The notes beneath the pieces were generated by a model. That model saw only the letters and a list, made by a program, of their open reading frames with translations. It did no database searches and was not told where the DNA came from. Position numbers and translations under genes: made by a program. Source: Kribbella sp. VKM Ac-2568 (GTDB taxonomy: Bacteria > Actinomycetota > Actinomycetes > Propionibacteriales > Kribbellaceae). From it: 64,000 nucleotides of DNA. Shown one piece after another: positions 44,988 to 53,987 of the stretch. Within the stretch, counting starts at the first letter, position 1. Every line of letters begins with the position of its first letter. The stretch is taken from assembly GCF_004345365.1 (NCBI RefSeq), contig NZ_SLVF01000018.1, forward strand, positions 101,830-165,829, written 5' to 3'.

Positions 44988-45068
44988 GCGGTCAGCTGAG
45001 GCCCTTGAGGAGTTGGCGGGCCATGACGATGCGCTGGACCTGGTTGGTGCCTTCGTAGATCTGGGTGA
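44988..45068 (-). repeat. Right 81-bp direct repeat: 3' end of the intact acyl-CoA dehydrogenase (putative att site)
   Basis: Identical over 81 bases to 13775-13855 and in the same orientation. It covers the stop codon and the last 25-26 codons of the intact gene, including the active-site glutamate codon. The flanks outside the 81 bases differ on both sides. Confidence 0.9.
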
Positions 45069-46164
45069 TTTTGGCGTCGCGCATCATGCGTTCGACTGGG
45101 TAGTCGTGGGTGTAGCCGTAGCCGCCGAGGAGTTGTACTGCGTCGGTGGTGACGGCCATCGCCACGTCGGAGGCGAAGCACTTGGCGGCGGCGCCGAAGT
45201 AGGTGAGGTCGGAGTCGCCGCGTTCGGAGCGGGCCGCGGCGGCGTAGGTGAGCTGGCGGGCCGCCTCGATCTTCATGCCCATGTCGGCGAGCATGAACTG
45301 CAGGCCCTGGAACTCGGCGATCGCCTTGCCGAACTGCTTGCGCTCCTTGACGTACCCGAGGGCGTAGTCGAGCGCGCCCTGCGCGATGCCGAGCGCCTGG
45401 GCGGCGATCGTCACGCGGGTGTGGTCCAGCGTCGCCATCGCGGTGCTGAAGCCGGTGCCGGGGGCGCCGATCATCCGGGACGCGGGGATCCGGACGTTGT
45501 CGAAGTACACCTCGCGGGTCGGCGAGCCCTTGATGCCGAGCTTCTTCTCCGGGGCGCCGAAGGAGACGCCGTCGTCGGACTTCTCGACCACGAAGGCGCT
45601 GATCCCCTTCGACCGGGCATCCGGGTCCGTCACCGCGAAGACCGTGTAGAAGTCGCTGACGCCGGCGTTGGTGATCCAGCGCTTCACACCGTTCAGCACG
45701 TACTCCGAGCCGTCCGCCACCGCGCGGGTCTTCATCGAGACGGCGTCCGAGCCGGCCTCGGGCTCCGACAGGCAGTACGAGAACATCGAGTCACCCGCGG
45801 CCACCGGCGGCAGGTACTTCTCCTTGACCTCGTCCGACCCGGACAACAGCAACGGCAGCGTGCCGAGCTTGTTCACCGCCGGGATCAGCGAGGTGGACGC
45901 GCAGGCGCGGGCCACCTCCTCGATCACGATCACGGTGGCGAGCGCGTCCGCCCCGGCGCCGCCGTACTGCTCGGGGATGTGCGGGGCGTGGAAGTCCGAC
46001 GCCTTGAGCGCGTCGTACGACGCCTTGGGGAACTCGGCGAGCTCGTCGACGTCGCCCGCGTTCGGGGCCACCTTCGCGTCGCAGACGTCGCGAACGGCCT
46101 CGCGGATCGCCTGGTGCTCCTCGGACAGCGCGTACAGGTCGAATGAGTTACTCACGAGTTGCAA
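44992..46164 (-). CDS. Acyl-CoA dehydrogenase
   Basis: FAD-dependent alpha,beta-dehydrogenation of acyl-CoA esters in fatty-acid or branched-chain catabolism. The 390-residue protein shows FSYCLSEPEAGSDAVSMKT (substrate/FAD region), WITNAGVSDFY, and the catalytic base E371 in IYEGTNQVQR. TitI-like family end LLKGLS. The gene is complete. Its 3' end is the right-hand direct repeat, so the C-terminus would have been rebuilt from the element if integration is correct. In related actinobacteria an acyl-CoA dehydrogenase often lies beside purE-purK, so the gene belongs to the chromosomal backbone. Confidence 0.95.
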   Translation of the reverse strand: MQLVSNSFDLYALSEEHQAIREAVRDVCDAKVAPNAGDVDELAEFPKASYDALKASDFHAPHIPEQYGGAGADALATVIVIEEVARACASTSLIPAVNKLGTLPLLLSGSDEVKEKYLPPVAAGDSMFSYCLSEPEAGSDAVSMKTRAVADGSEYVLNGVKRWITNAGVSDFYTVFAVTDPDARSKGISAFVVEKSDDGVSFGAPEKKLGIKGSPTREVYFDNVRIPASRMIGAPGTGFSTAMATLDHTRVTIAAQALGIAQGALDYALGYVKERKQFGKAIAEFQGLQFMLADMGMKIEAARQLTYAAAARSERGDSDLTYFGAAAKCFASDVAMAVTTDAVQLLGGYGYTHDYPVERMMRDAKITQIYEGTNQVQRIVMARQLLKGLS

Positions 46165-46290
46165 TGTACGACGAATCGCCCGTCACCGGGACCCGGCGTA
46201 CCCGGAAAGTGACCAACAGCGCACCCTCGCGGCACCCGGTGGCCATGAGCCTGTCATCGGCTGCTCATCGGCATCGGTAGAGTCGCGGGC

Positions 46291-47637
46291 ATGACTGAAG
46301 GCACGCCCACCAGCGAGCGACCGCTGCGGATCGCGGTGATCGGCACGAACTACCTCGGCGCCAACACCGCCGCCGGAATGGCCGAGTTCGGCTTCGACGT
46401 GATCGGCGTCGAGATCGACGAGCACCGGCTGAAGCTGCTCAACGACGGCAAGGCTCCGTTGTACGAACCGGGGCTGGATCCACTGCTGAAGAAACACGTG
46501 GACTCCGGCCGGCTGCGCTTCACCAAGGACTACGCCGAGATCGCCGACTGGGCCGACGTGCACTTCATCTGCGTGGGCACGCCGCAGACCGAGGGCAGCG
46601 ATGCCGCCGACCTGTCCCAGGTGAACTCGGTGGTCGACATGCTCGCGCCGGGCCTGACCCGGCCGTGCCTGGTGGTCGGCCGCTCCACCGTCCCGGTCGG
46701 TACGTCGAACGTGGTGGAGCAGCGGTTTCACACGGAGGCTCCCGCCGGCGAGGGCATCGAGATCGCCTGGCAGCCGGAGTTCCTCCGCGAGGCGCACGGC
46801 GTCGAGGACACCCTGCACCCCGACCGCCTCGTCTTCGGCGTCCAGACTCCGGCGGCGGAGGCCAGGATGCGCGAGGTGTTCGCCCAGCCGATCGCCGAGG
46901 GCACCCCGGTGGTGGTCTGCAACCGGCCCACCGCGGAGCTGGTGAAGGGCGGCGCGAACGCCTTCCTGGCCACGAAGATCTCCTTCATCAACGCGCTCGC
47001 GGAGATGGCCGACGCGGCCGGCGCGGACGTCACCCAGCTGGCCGACGCGCTCGGCCACGACAAGCGGATCGGCCGCGGCATGCTGAACGCAGGCCCCGGG
47101 TACGGCGGGGGCTGTCTGCCCAAGGACCTGCGCGCGTTCATGGCCCGGGCGGGTGAGCTCGGCGTCGAGGAGGTGATCACCCTCCTCCGCGAGGTCGACG
47201 ACATCAACCAGCGCCGCCGCGGCCGGATCGTCGACGTGGTGCACGAACTGCTCGGCGCCGAATGGGTCGGCAAGAAGGTCACCGTGCTCGGCGCCGCCTT
47301 CAAGGCCGGCACCGACGACGTCCGGGACTCGCCCGCGCTCGACGTGGCCGGCCGGATCCAGCTGCACGGTGCGACCGTCACCGTCTACGACCCGGAGGCG
47401 ATGGAGAACGCGCGCCGGGTCCGCCCGACGCTGCGGTACGCCGCCTCCGCGGCCGAGGCGTGCGAGGGTGCACACCTGGTCCTGCACCTCACCGAGTGGC
47501 CCGAGTTCCGCGAGCTCGACCCGGCCGCGCTGCGGGGTGCGGTCGAGAACCCGGTGGTGGTCGACGCGAGGCTGTCCCTCGACTCGAAGAAGTGGCGCGA
47601 CGCCGGCTGGACCTACAAGGCCCCCGGCAAGCCGTAG
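46291..47637 (+). CDS. UDP-glucose/GDP-mannose dehydrogenase family protein
   Basis: NAD-dependent oxidation of a nucleotide sugar to its uronic acid, feeding polysaccharide synthesis. The 448 residues cover NAD-binding, central and UDP-binding domains. C275 in GYGGGCLPKD is the catalytic cysteine, and K in VKGGANAFLATKISF and FKAGTDDVRDSP are typical. The N-terminal loop is GTNYLG instead of GTGYVG. Convergent with the MFS gene across a terminator. Substrate specificity not decided. Confidence 0.93.
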   Translation: MTEGTPTSERPLRIAVIGTNYLGANTAAGMAEFGFDVIGVEIDEHRLKLLNDGKAPLYEPGLDPLLKKHVDSGRLRFTKDYAEIADWADVHFICVGTPQTEGSDAADLSQVNSVVDMLAPGLTRPCLVVGRSTVPVGTSNVVEQRFHTEAPAGEGIEIAWQPEFLREAHGVEDTLHPDRLVFGVQTPAAEARMREVFAQPIAEGTPVVVCNRPTAELVKGGANAFLATKISFINALAEMADAAGADVTQLADALGHDKRIGRGMLNAGPGYGGGCLPKDLRAFMARAGELGVEEVITLLREVDDINQRRRGRIVDVVHELLGAEWVGKKVTVLGAAFKAGTDDVRDSPALDVAGRIQLHGATVTVYDPEAMENARRVRPTLRYAASAAEACEGAHLVLHLTEWPEFRELDPAALRGAVENPVVVDARLSLDSKKWRDAGWTYKAPGKP

Positions 47638-47646
47638 TACCGCGGG

Positions 47647-47681
47647 AGCTAGGGCTCACGATCCTGTGAGCCCCAGCTTTT
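47647..47681. terminator. Rho-independent terminator
   Basis: Stem AGCT-x-GGGCTCAC / GTGAGCCC-x-AGCT around a GATCCT loop, then TTTT. It sits between the convergent dehydrogenase and MFS genes and may serve both strands. Confidence 0.8.
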
Positions 47682-47689
47682 GCGTTGAG

Positions 47690-48910
47690 CTAAGCCACGG
47701 TGGCGTTGCGGAGGACCGGGCGGGTCAGGGCGATCAGGCCGATCAGGATCGAGGCGACGGCGATGCCGAGGCACACGCCCGTGATGCCGACGCTGTCCAC
47801 GTCCGCGAACGTGCCGAGCACCGGGTTCATCACCACCAGCGCGAGGCTCTGGCACAGCACCACGACAGACTGCAGGCGCGACTGGTACTCGCGCTCGACC
47901 GAGTTCATCAGCAGCGGCAGCACGTGGCCCGTGAACGTCCCGACACCGATGCCGCTGACCACGCCGGCCGCGATCGTCAGCGGCAGCGGATCCAGCACCG
48001 CCAACCCCAGCAGCCCGACGCCGGCCAACAGTAGTCCGAAGGCGGCGAACATACCGGGCCGCGGGAAGGCACCGCGGGTGAGGATGCGCAGCGCGATCAC
48101 GCCGACGCCCAGGCTGCGGCTGGCCACCAGCAGACCAGCGGTCGACGCGTCCCAGCCGTGAGCCCTTGCCAGCAAGGGCAGCAGCAGGGCGTCCAACGGC
48201 ATCAGCAGACCTGCCGCCGCCGTCATCGTGATCAGCAGCGCGCGGGTCAGCGGGCGGCCGAAGGCCATCCTGATGCCGACCGCGATCGAGCGGAACATGC
48301 CCGTCCGTGGACCCGTCTGCTCCGGCGCGGGCTCCCGCAGTACGAGCAGGACGACGATCATCACGCCGAAGGTCAGCGCGTCGAACCCGGACGCCGCCGT
48401 CAGCCCCAACCAGCCCACCAGCACACCGCCGACCGCCGTACCTGTGACGGCGAAGACGACGCCGGTCACCTGGAAGCTCGCCAGCGCCCGCGGCACCTGC
48501 TCCGCCGGCACCAGCAGCCGTGGCATCGACCGGGACGACGGCAGGAAGAACGCGTCGATCACGCCGACGACGAGCGCGGTCGCGAGCAGCAGCCAGACGG
48601 GCTCACCGACAGCCAGTGTGGCCGGCACCAACGCCAGCGTGAGCAGGAACATCGCCGTACAACTGGCTAGCAGCACCTTGGGCGCGCCGTACCGGTCGCC
48701 GACGGCACCACCGATCAGCAACAGGGCGGCGCGTGGCGCGGCGGCCAGGAGGAGCACCAGCCCGGCGGTCCGGCCACCGTGCTGGCTGGCGGACCATCCG
48801 ATGGCGAACGTCATCGTCAGGTCGCCGAGGAGGGACACAGCGGCGCCGAACAGCCAGATCCAGTAGCGGACCGGGATGCGCTGTGTGTCCGGTTCTGCGG
48901 GCGGAGTCAC
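47690..48910 (-). CDS. MFS exporter (EntS/MFS_3-like)
   Basis: Twelve-helix major facilitator, 406 residues. Motif A as GGAVGDRYGAPKVLLASC-like, FFLPSSRSMPRLLVP and MNSVEREYQSRLQSV blocks are typical of siderophore/drug-export MFS_3 proteins. The start at 48910 is GTG-like in a longer frame; MTPPAEPDTQRIPVRYW begins the soluble tail before helix 1. Monocistronic. Confidence 0.9.
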   Translation of the reverse strand: MTPPAEPDTQRIPVRYWIWLFGAAVSLLGDLTMTFAIGWSASQHGGRTAGLVLLLAAAPRAALLLIGGAVGDRYGAPKVLLASCTAMFLLTLALVPATLAVGEPVWLLLATALVVGVIDAFFLPSSRSMPRLLVPAEQVPRALASFQVTGVVFAVTGTAVGGVLVGWLGLTAASGFDALTFGVMIVVLLVLREPAPEQTGPRTGMFRSIAVGIRMAFGRPLTRALLITMTAAAGLLMPLDALLLPLLARAHGWDASTAGLLVASRSLGVGVIALRILTRGAFPRPGMFAAFGLLLAGVGLLGLAVLDPLPLTIAAGVVSGIGVGTFTGHVLPLLMNSVEREYQSRLQSVVVLCQSLALVVMNPVLGTFADVDSVGITGVCLGIAVASILIGLIALTRPVLRNATVA

Positions 48911-48983
48911 GATCGACGACCTTAGACGACAATGGACGGGATCACACGGCTACCCTGCCCGAGGCTGTGGAAACTGGGAACGG

Positions 48984-49487
48984 TCAGGATTTACGCAACT
49001 GTTCCGCGCCATCACGGACGGTGCTTCCCTTCGCCCGCGCCAGCTCGGCCAGGCTCTCCTGGAAGGCGGTCATCCGGTCCAGCAGCTTCTCGTCATGCGC
49101 GGCCAGGATCCGTACCGCGAGCAGCCCCGCGTTGCGGGCGTTCCCGATCGACACGGTGGCCACTGGAACCCCGGCGGGCATCTGCACGATCGACAGCAGC
49201 GAGTCCATCCCGTCCAGATACTTCAGCGGCACCGGGACGCCGATCACCGGCAGCGGGGTCACCGCGGCGAGCATGCCGGGCAGATGCGCGGCCCCACCGG
49301 CCCCGGCGATCAGCACCTTCAGCCCGCGCCCGTGCGCCGCGCGGCCGTAGTCGATCATCTCCACCGGCATCCGGTGCGCGGAGATCACGTCGGCCTCGAA
49401 GGGCACGTCGAACTCGACACACACCTCCGCCGCCGCCTTCATCGTCGGCCAGTCCGAGTCGGACCCCATCACGATTCCCACGCTCAT
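48984..49487 (-). CDS. purE: N5-carboxyaminoimidazole ribonucleotide mutase
   Basis: Second half of AIR carboxylation in purine synthesis. The 167-residue class I PurE begins SVGIVMGSDSDWPTM and has the active-site SAHRMPVEMI histidine and IAGAGGAAHLPGML. It lies 28 bases downstream of purK, and the order purK-purE is conserved in actinobacteria. Confidence 0.97.
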   Translation of the reverse strand: MSVGIVMGSDSDWPTMKAAAEVCVEFDVPFEADVISAHRMPVEMIDYGRAAHGRGLKVLIAGAGGAAHLPGMLAAVTPLPVIGVPVPLKYLDGMDSLLSIVQMPAGVPVATVSIGNARNAGLLAVRILAAHDEKLLDRMTAFQESLAELARAKGSTVRDGAEQLRKS

Positions 49488-49515
49488 GCTGCCAGTCCTC
49501 CGTCGGTGGTGCCGG

Positions 49516-50697
49516 TCATTCGTCGATCGTGCCGGTCAGGTACGCCGCCGCGTGCCGCGCGCGCTCGCGCGTCTCCTCCAGGTCGTCCCCGTACGCCGTG
49601 ACGTGGCCGATCTTGCGCCCCGGCTTCACGGACTTCCCGTAGAAGTGGACCTTCAGCCCGGGATCACGCGCCATGCAGTGCAGCAAGCCGTAGTGCATGT
49701 CCGCTGTGCTTTCGGAGTCACCACCGAGCACGTTCACCATCACCGTGTACGGCGCACGCGCCGCGGGTGACCCGAGCGGCAGGTCGAGCACCGCGCGCAG
49801 GTGGTTCTCGAACTGGCTGGTGACGGCGCCCTCGATCGACCAGTGGCCGGTGTTGTGCGGGCGCATCGCGAGTTCGTTCACCAGCAGTCGGCCGTCGCGG
49901 GCCTCGAACATCTCGACCGCGAGGATCCCGACCACGCCGAGCTCCTTGGCGATCAGCAGCGCGGTCTGCTGGGCCTGGGCGGCCCGGTCCGGCGCGAGAC
50001 CTGGCGCGGGCGCGGTGACCTCGACGCAAATCCCGTCCTTCTGCACGGATTCCACCACCGGGTAAGCGACCGCCTGGCCGTGCGGCGACCGCGCGACCAC
50101 CGCGGACAGCTCGCGGACGAAGTCGACCTTCTCCTCGGCGAGGATCGGCACCGTCGCCCGGAACGCCTCCTCGACGCTCGGGTCGTCGGCACTCTCAACC
50201 ACCCAGACGCCCTTGCCGTCGTATCCGCCGCGGGTGGTCTTCAAGATGATCGGGAAGCCGCCGATGCGCTTGGCGAAGTCCTCCACATCCGCCTTGGACG
50301 CGACCACCTGGTGCGCCGGCGCGGGGGCGTCGAACGCGTCCAGCCGCTGCCGCATCACCGCCTTGTCCTGGGCGTGCACCAGCGCGTCCGGACCCGGCCG
50401 CACCTTGATCCCGTCCGCCTCGAGCTGACGGAGCAGGTCGGTCGGCACGTGCTCGTGGTCGAACGTGACCACGTCCGCCTCGGCGGCGAATCGGCGTACG
50501 GTCTCGGGGTCGCGATAGTCGCCCACGGGCGCGTCGGCGACGGCTTGGGCGGCGGACACCGCCGGCCCCTCCGCCAGCACCCGCAACTGGATCCCCAGCG
50601 CGACCGCCGCCTCCTGCGTCATCCGCGCCAGCTGACCACCCCCGACCATGCCGACCACGGGAGTTCCGACGGGTAGATCTTTCCGCTCGAACTTCAC
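49516..50697 (-). CDS. purK: N5-carboxyaminoimidazole ribonucleotide synthase
   Basis: ATP-grasp enzyme converting AIR, ATP and bicarbonate to N5-CAIR. Motifs include GMVGGGQLARMTQEAAVALG, the FPIILKTTRGGYDGKGV ATP-binding loop and NELAMRPHNTGHWSIEGA. 393 residues, normal length. Upstream of purE; the pair is divergent from GtrA. Confidence 0.97.
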   Translation of the reverse strand: MKFERKDLPVGTPVVGMVGGGQLARMTQEAAVALGIQLRVLAEGPAVSAAQAVADAPVGDYRDPETVRRFAAEADVVTFDHEHVPTDLLRQLEADGIKVRPGPDALVHAQDKAVMRQRLDAFDAPAPAHQVVASKADVEDFAKRIGGFPIILKTTRGGYDGKGVWVVESADDPSVEEAFRATVPILAEEKVDFVRELSAVVARSPHGQAVAYPVVESVQKDGICVEVTAPAPGLAPDRAAQAQQTALLIAKELGVVGILAVEMFEARDGRLLVNELAMRPHNTGHWSIEGAVTSQFENHLRAVLDLPLGSPAARAPYTVMVNVLGGDSESTADMHYGLLHCMARDPGLKVHFYGKSVKPGRKIGHVTAYGDDLEETRERARHAAAYLTGTIDE

Positions 50698-50841
50698 GGG
50701 TGGAGCCTAATGTGCTGACAACAGGCGGTACGCCGGGGGCTGGTTCGGCGCGCGGCGGATTTCGGGGTCGGACCGGTTGCCGGGTACCGTGGGAGACCGC
50801 CCTGACCAGTAGTCCGTGTTCACAGAGAGTTTCCTGGACCG

Positions 50842-51402
50842 TTGAAGATCGTCACAAGGCTGTACCGCCAGGTGGAGCACCTGGTGCAGGAAGTGGCCAA
50901 GTTCGGTCTGGTCGGACTGCTCGGCATGATCGTGGACCTGCCGATCTACAACTGGCTCGTCTTCGACAACCCTCTCGTGTTCGGTACGCCGGGCGACGGC
51001 ATGCTGCACCACAAGCCGCTGACCGCGAAGGTGATCTCGGTCACGGTGGCCACCGTCGCGACGTACCTGGGCAACCGGCACTGGACCTGGAAGCACCGGG
51101 AGCGCACAGGGCTGCACCGCGAGTACGTGCTCTTCTTCGTACTGAACGGCATCGGCCTGCTCATCGCGGCCGCCTGCCTCGGCTTCTCCCGCTACGTCCT
51201 CGACCTGCACAACGCGCTGGCCGACAACATCGCCGCGAACGTCATCGGCCTGGGTCTGGGCACTCTGTTCCGCTTCTGGTCGTACCGCAAGTTCGTCTTC
51301 CGCGAGGAGATCGAACTGGACGAGGCGGAGCACCCCAAGGCGCCGGACAGCCCAGCTGCCCTGGACGCCGAGAGCACCGGCGACCTCCCGGTCATCCGCT
51401 GA
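50842..51402 (+). CDS. GtrA-family membrane protein
   Basis: Four-helix GtrA/DPMS-type protein thought to flip polyprenyl-linked sugars. Helix 1 KFGLVGLLGMIVDLPIYNWL, helix 2 TVATVATYLGNRHWTWKHRE with the conserved NRxWxW, helices 3 and 4, and the RFWSYRKFVFRE end. Start is TTG 50842 (no ATG/GTG gives the whole helix 1 region). The divergent purK-purE-GtrA arrangement is common in actinobacteria. Confidence 0.87.
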   Translation: MKIVTRLYRQVEHLVQEVAKFGLVGLLGMIVDLPIYNWLVFDNPLVFGTPGDGMLHHKPLTAKVISVTVATVATYLGNRHWTWKHRERTGLHREYVLFFVLNGIGLLIAAACLGFSRYVLDLHNALADNIAANVIGLGLGTLFRFWSYRKFVFREEIELDEAEHPKAPDSPAALDAESTGDLPVIR

Positions 51403-51410
51403 CTCCCACC

Positions 51411-51690
51411 TCACTGTTCGGCTCGGGCCTCGACGCAGATCAAGGTCTGCTGGCCCGCCGCCACGAGTGACCGCTGCGCGCCCTGGACGCCGAACACCTC
51501 CAGTTGGCACACGGTCAGCGTCCGTCCGGACCTGAGCACCTTCCCGACTGCCTCGAGGTGTTCACCTTCGGCCGGTGCGAGCAGGTTGACCTTGTACTCG
51601 ACGGTAAGGACCGAGGCGTTCTCGGGGAACAGCGTGAAGGCCGCGTAGCCGCCCGCGCTGTCCGCGATCGCGCTGGTGGCACCGGCGTCC
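51411..51690 (-). pseudogene. PaaI-type thioesterase, N-terminally truncated
   Basis: The minus strand reads DAGATSAIADSAGGYAAFTL, FPENASVLTVEYKVNLLAPA, VGKVLRSGRTLTVCQLEVFG and a stop at 51411. This is the hot-dog thioesterase core with the conserved HxGxxxxLxDxA segment reduced to DAGATSAIAD. The first 45 residues, including the helix and the HGGVxA half, are missing, and no start lies upstream in this frame. Confidence 0.7.
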
Positions 51691-51776
51691 GGTCCTGCAC
51701 CTCTGGGGCCGCCTGCTCCTGTCCCTTGTCTTCCACAACTCTCCTCGAGAGACGCCTGCCGGCTTCCCAGGCTCGG

Positions 51777-52397
51777 TCAGCGGCGATCGTTGTCGTCGGA
51801 GCTGAAGAGGGTTTCGGCGTCCGGCTCGGCGGGCTGCTGCTGGCGGGGACGGCGTTGCAGGTGCTCCGGCGGGGCCTCGTCGTCGAGGATGCCGTCGCCA
51901 GGCTTGCCCTCGGGGCCGCCGAAGAGCAGGTCCGACATCTGCAGGTGCATGTGCTCGACGTGCGGCACGTCCGGCAGGATCACCTGGCCGCGCTCACCGG
52001 CGGACTCGATGTGCAGCGTTCCGCAGCCGAGGATCCGGTCGATCAGGCCGTGCTCGTAGGACACATCGTTGATCCGCATCAGCGGGATGTCGCGGCCGGT
52101 CCGAGTGAGGATGCCGTGCCGGGTGATCAGCCGCCGGTTGGTCAGCGTGTAGGTCGAGAAGAACCACTTCAGGAACGGCTTGGCGCCGAACACGATCAGC
52201 ACCACCAGGCCGACCACACCGATCGCGATCCGGCCCGGGGTCTGCAGGCTGCCCTGGGGCACGATCGCGGCCAGGAAGCCGCCGCCGGCCGCCACCACGA
52301 GCAGCAGGAAGACCGGGAAGATCAGCGCCTTCCAGTGCGTCCGGGTGCTGACGACGACGTACTCGTCCTCACCCAACAACTTCGCCGAGATTGCCAT
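51777..52397 (-). CDS. PH-domain membrane protein (bPH/DUF304-like)
   Basis: Two N-terminal helices (about 25-45 and 60-80), then a bPH-type domain: YTLTNRRLITRHGILTRTGR, DIPLMRINDVSYEHGLIDRI, GCGTLHIESAGERG. The tail is Gln/Pro-rich. Such proteins are often near biotin-protein-ligase genes in actinobacteria and have no known enzymatic role. Start ATG 52397 is the family-like MAISAKLLGEDE. Confidence 0.9.
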   Translation of the reverse strand: MAISAKLLGEDEYVVVSTRTHWKALIFPVFLLLVVAAGGGFLAAIVPQGSLQTPGRIAIGVVGLVVLIVFGAKPFLKWFFSTYTLTNRRLITRHGILTRTGRDIPLMRINDVSYEHGLIDRILGCGTLHIESAGERGQVILPDVPHVEHMHLQMSDLLFGGPEGKPGDGILDDEAPPEHLQRRPRQQQPAEPDAETLFSSDDNDRR

Positions 52398-52589
52398 GTC
52401 TCCAGTCTCACAGTTCCCGGGGCCGCTGTCGCCGCCCGACACGTTCAGGCGGGGCAGCCCAACTGATGGTTGAACCTTAACTAATTTGATGCTTCACAAA
52501 ATGGATACAGTCCGCAAAGATGCGCGAGGGGGTACCACGCGAGTACGCGGCGTCACCGTCGGGGGGCTGGACAACTGAGGAGAGCAGTG

Positions 52590-53987
52590 ATGGGCATCTT
52601 GTCGATCCTCGATCGGGAGCACACCGTCGCGCCCCCGGGCTACAGCCGCTGGCTGATCCCGCCGGCCGCCCTGGCGGTCCACCTGTGCATCGGTCAGGCG
52701 TACGCGACCAGCGTCTACAAGACCTCGATGGTCAAGCACTTCGACGCCAGCCAGACCCAGATCGGGATCATCTTCAGTATCGCGATCGTGATGCTCGGCC
52801 TGTCCGCCGCGGTCGGCGGCACCTGGGTCGAGCGCAACGGCCCGCGCAAGGCGATGTTCGTGTCCGCCTGCTTCTGGGCCAGCGGCTTCCTGGTCGGCGC
52901 ACTCGGCATCGGGACCAGCCAGCTCTGGCTGGTCTACCTGGGCTACGGCGTGATCGGCGGCATCGGGCTCGGGATCGGCTACATCTCGCCGGTGTCCACG
53001 CTGATCAAGTGGTTCCCCGACCGGCCGGGCCTGGCGACCGGCCTGGCGATCATGGGCTTCGGCGGCGGCGCGCTGGTGGCCAGCCCGCTGTCGCGGCAGC
53101 TGCTCAGCCTGTACGACGACGGCTACGACCCGGACAACTCCGCGTCGGTGGCCGGAGGTGGTGCGCTGGTCGCGCTGTTCCTCACCCTCGGCATCGGCTA
53201 CTTCGTCGTGATGATGTTCGGCGTGTTCAACATCCGCGTTCCCGCCGAGGGCTGGAAGCCGGACGGGTTCGACCCGGCCAACGTGGACACGAAGGCCCTC
53301 GTCACGACCGCGAACGTGTCGGCCGCGAACGCGATCAAAACCCCGCAGTTCTGGCTCCTGTGGGTCGTCCTGGCCTGCAACGTCACCGCGGGCATCGGCA
53401 TCCTCGAGCAGGCCAGCCCGATGATCCAGGACTTCTTCCGCGGTGACGACGGCAAGTCGTCGATCGCGGTGGCCGCGGCCGCGGGCTTCGTCGGGTTGCT
53501 GTCGATCTTCAACATGGGCGGACGGTTCGCCTGGTCGACGACCTCCGACGTCATCGGCCGCAAGCCGATCTACATGATGTACCTGGGCGTGGGCATGATC
53601 GCCTACTTCCTGCTGGCGACGGTCGGGCACAACAGCACGGCGATCTTCGTCCTGCTGGCGGCGGTGATCATTTCCTTCTACGGCGGCGGATTCGCCACCG
53701 TCCCGGCCTACCTGCGCGACCTGTTCGGCACCTACCAGGTCGGCGCCATCCACGGCCGGCTGCTGACCGCCTGGTCCGTGGCCGGCATCGCCGGGCCGCT
53801 CATCATCAACGGCTTCCTCGACCGGGAGGGCAAGCCGGGCACGCTGACGGCCGAGGCCTACCGACCGGCGTTGTTCACCATGATCGGCGTGCTCGCGATC
53901 GGCTTCATCGCAAACCTGCTGATCCGCCCGGTCGCGGCCCGGTTCCACGAGCAGAGCAAGGAAACAGCATCGGAGGCAGCTAAATGA
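52590..53987 (+). CDS. OFA-family MFS transporter (oxalate/formate antiporter-like)
   Basis: Anion-exchange MFS of the OFA type. Twelve helices; HLCIGQAYATSVYKTSM in helix 1, motif A as GGTWVERNGPRKAM, GIGLGIGYISPVSTLIKWFP and the GRFAWSTTSDVIGRKPIY central loop. An AT-rich stretch (52475-52510) precedes it and may hold the promoter. The stop overlaps a 35-residue partner gene by four bases. Substrate may be oxalate, formate or another carboxylate. Confidence 0.92.
   Translation: MGILSILDREHTVAPPGYSRWLIPPAALAVHLCIGQAYATSVYKTSMVKHFDASQTQIGIIFSIAIVMLGLSAAVGGTWVERNGPRKAMFVSACFWASGFLVGALGIGTSQLWLVYLGYGVIGGIGLGIGYISPVSTLIKWFPDRPGLATGLAIMGFGGGALVASPLSRQLLSLYDDGYDPDNSASVAGGGALVALFLTLGIGYFVVMMFGVFNIRVPAEGWKPDGFDPANVDTKALVTTANVSAANAIKTPQFWLLWVVLACNVTAGIGILEQASPMIQDFFRGDDGKSSIAVAAAAGFVGLLSIFNMGGRFAWSTTSDVIGRKPIYMMYLGVGMIAYFLLATVGHNSTAIFVLLAAVIISFYGGGFATVPAYLRDLFGTYQVGAIHGRLLTAWSVAGIAGPLIINGFLDREGKPGTLTAEAYRPALFTMIGVLAIGFIANLLIRPVAARFHEQSKETASEAAK

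Larger units (their letters stand above)
13775..45068. mobile_element. Putative integrated genomic island bounded by 81-bp direct repeats
   Basis: About 31.3 kb lies between two perfect 81-bp direct repeats of the acyl-CoA dehydrogenase 3' end. The intact gene is kept at the right boundary, as expected if the element carries its own copy of the gene end. Inside are tyrosine-recombinase remnants close to the left repeat, a second recombinase remnant at 21 kb, a group II intron RT fragment and a primase-like fragment, with many truncated genes. These are absent or rare in the flanks. No complete integrase or conjugation module was found, so the element looks immobile now. Alternative: an unrelated segmental duplication of the gene end. 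Moderate confidence in the island interpretation, high in the repeats. Confidence 0.68.

Noticed and set aside
13775..45068. A defence island (restriction-modification, toxin-antitoxin, CRISPR, CBASS or NAD-depletion type)
   Set aside because: No nuclease, helicase, Sir2, TIR, cyclase, toxin or repeat-spacer array was recognised; the NAD genes synthesise NAD and have their own regulator.
46183..47487. A 434-codon minus-strand frame opposite the nucleotide-sugar dehydrogenase
   Set aside because: Antisense shadow; the plus-strand protein has all catalytic motifs.
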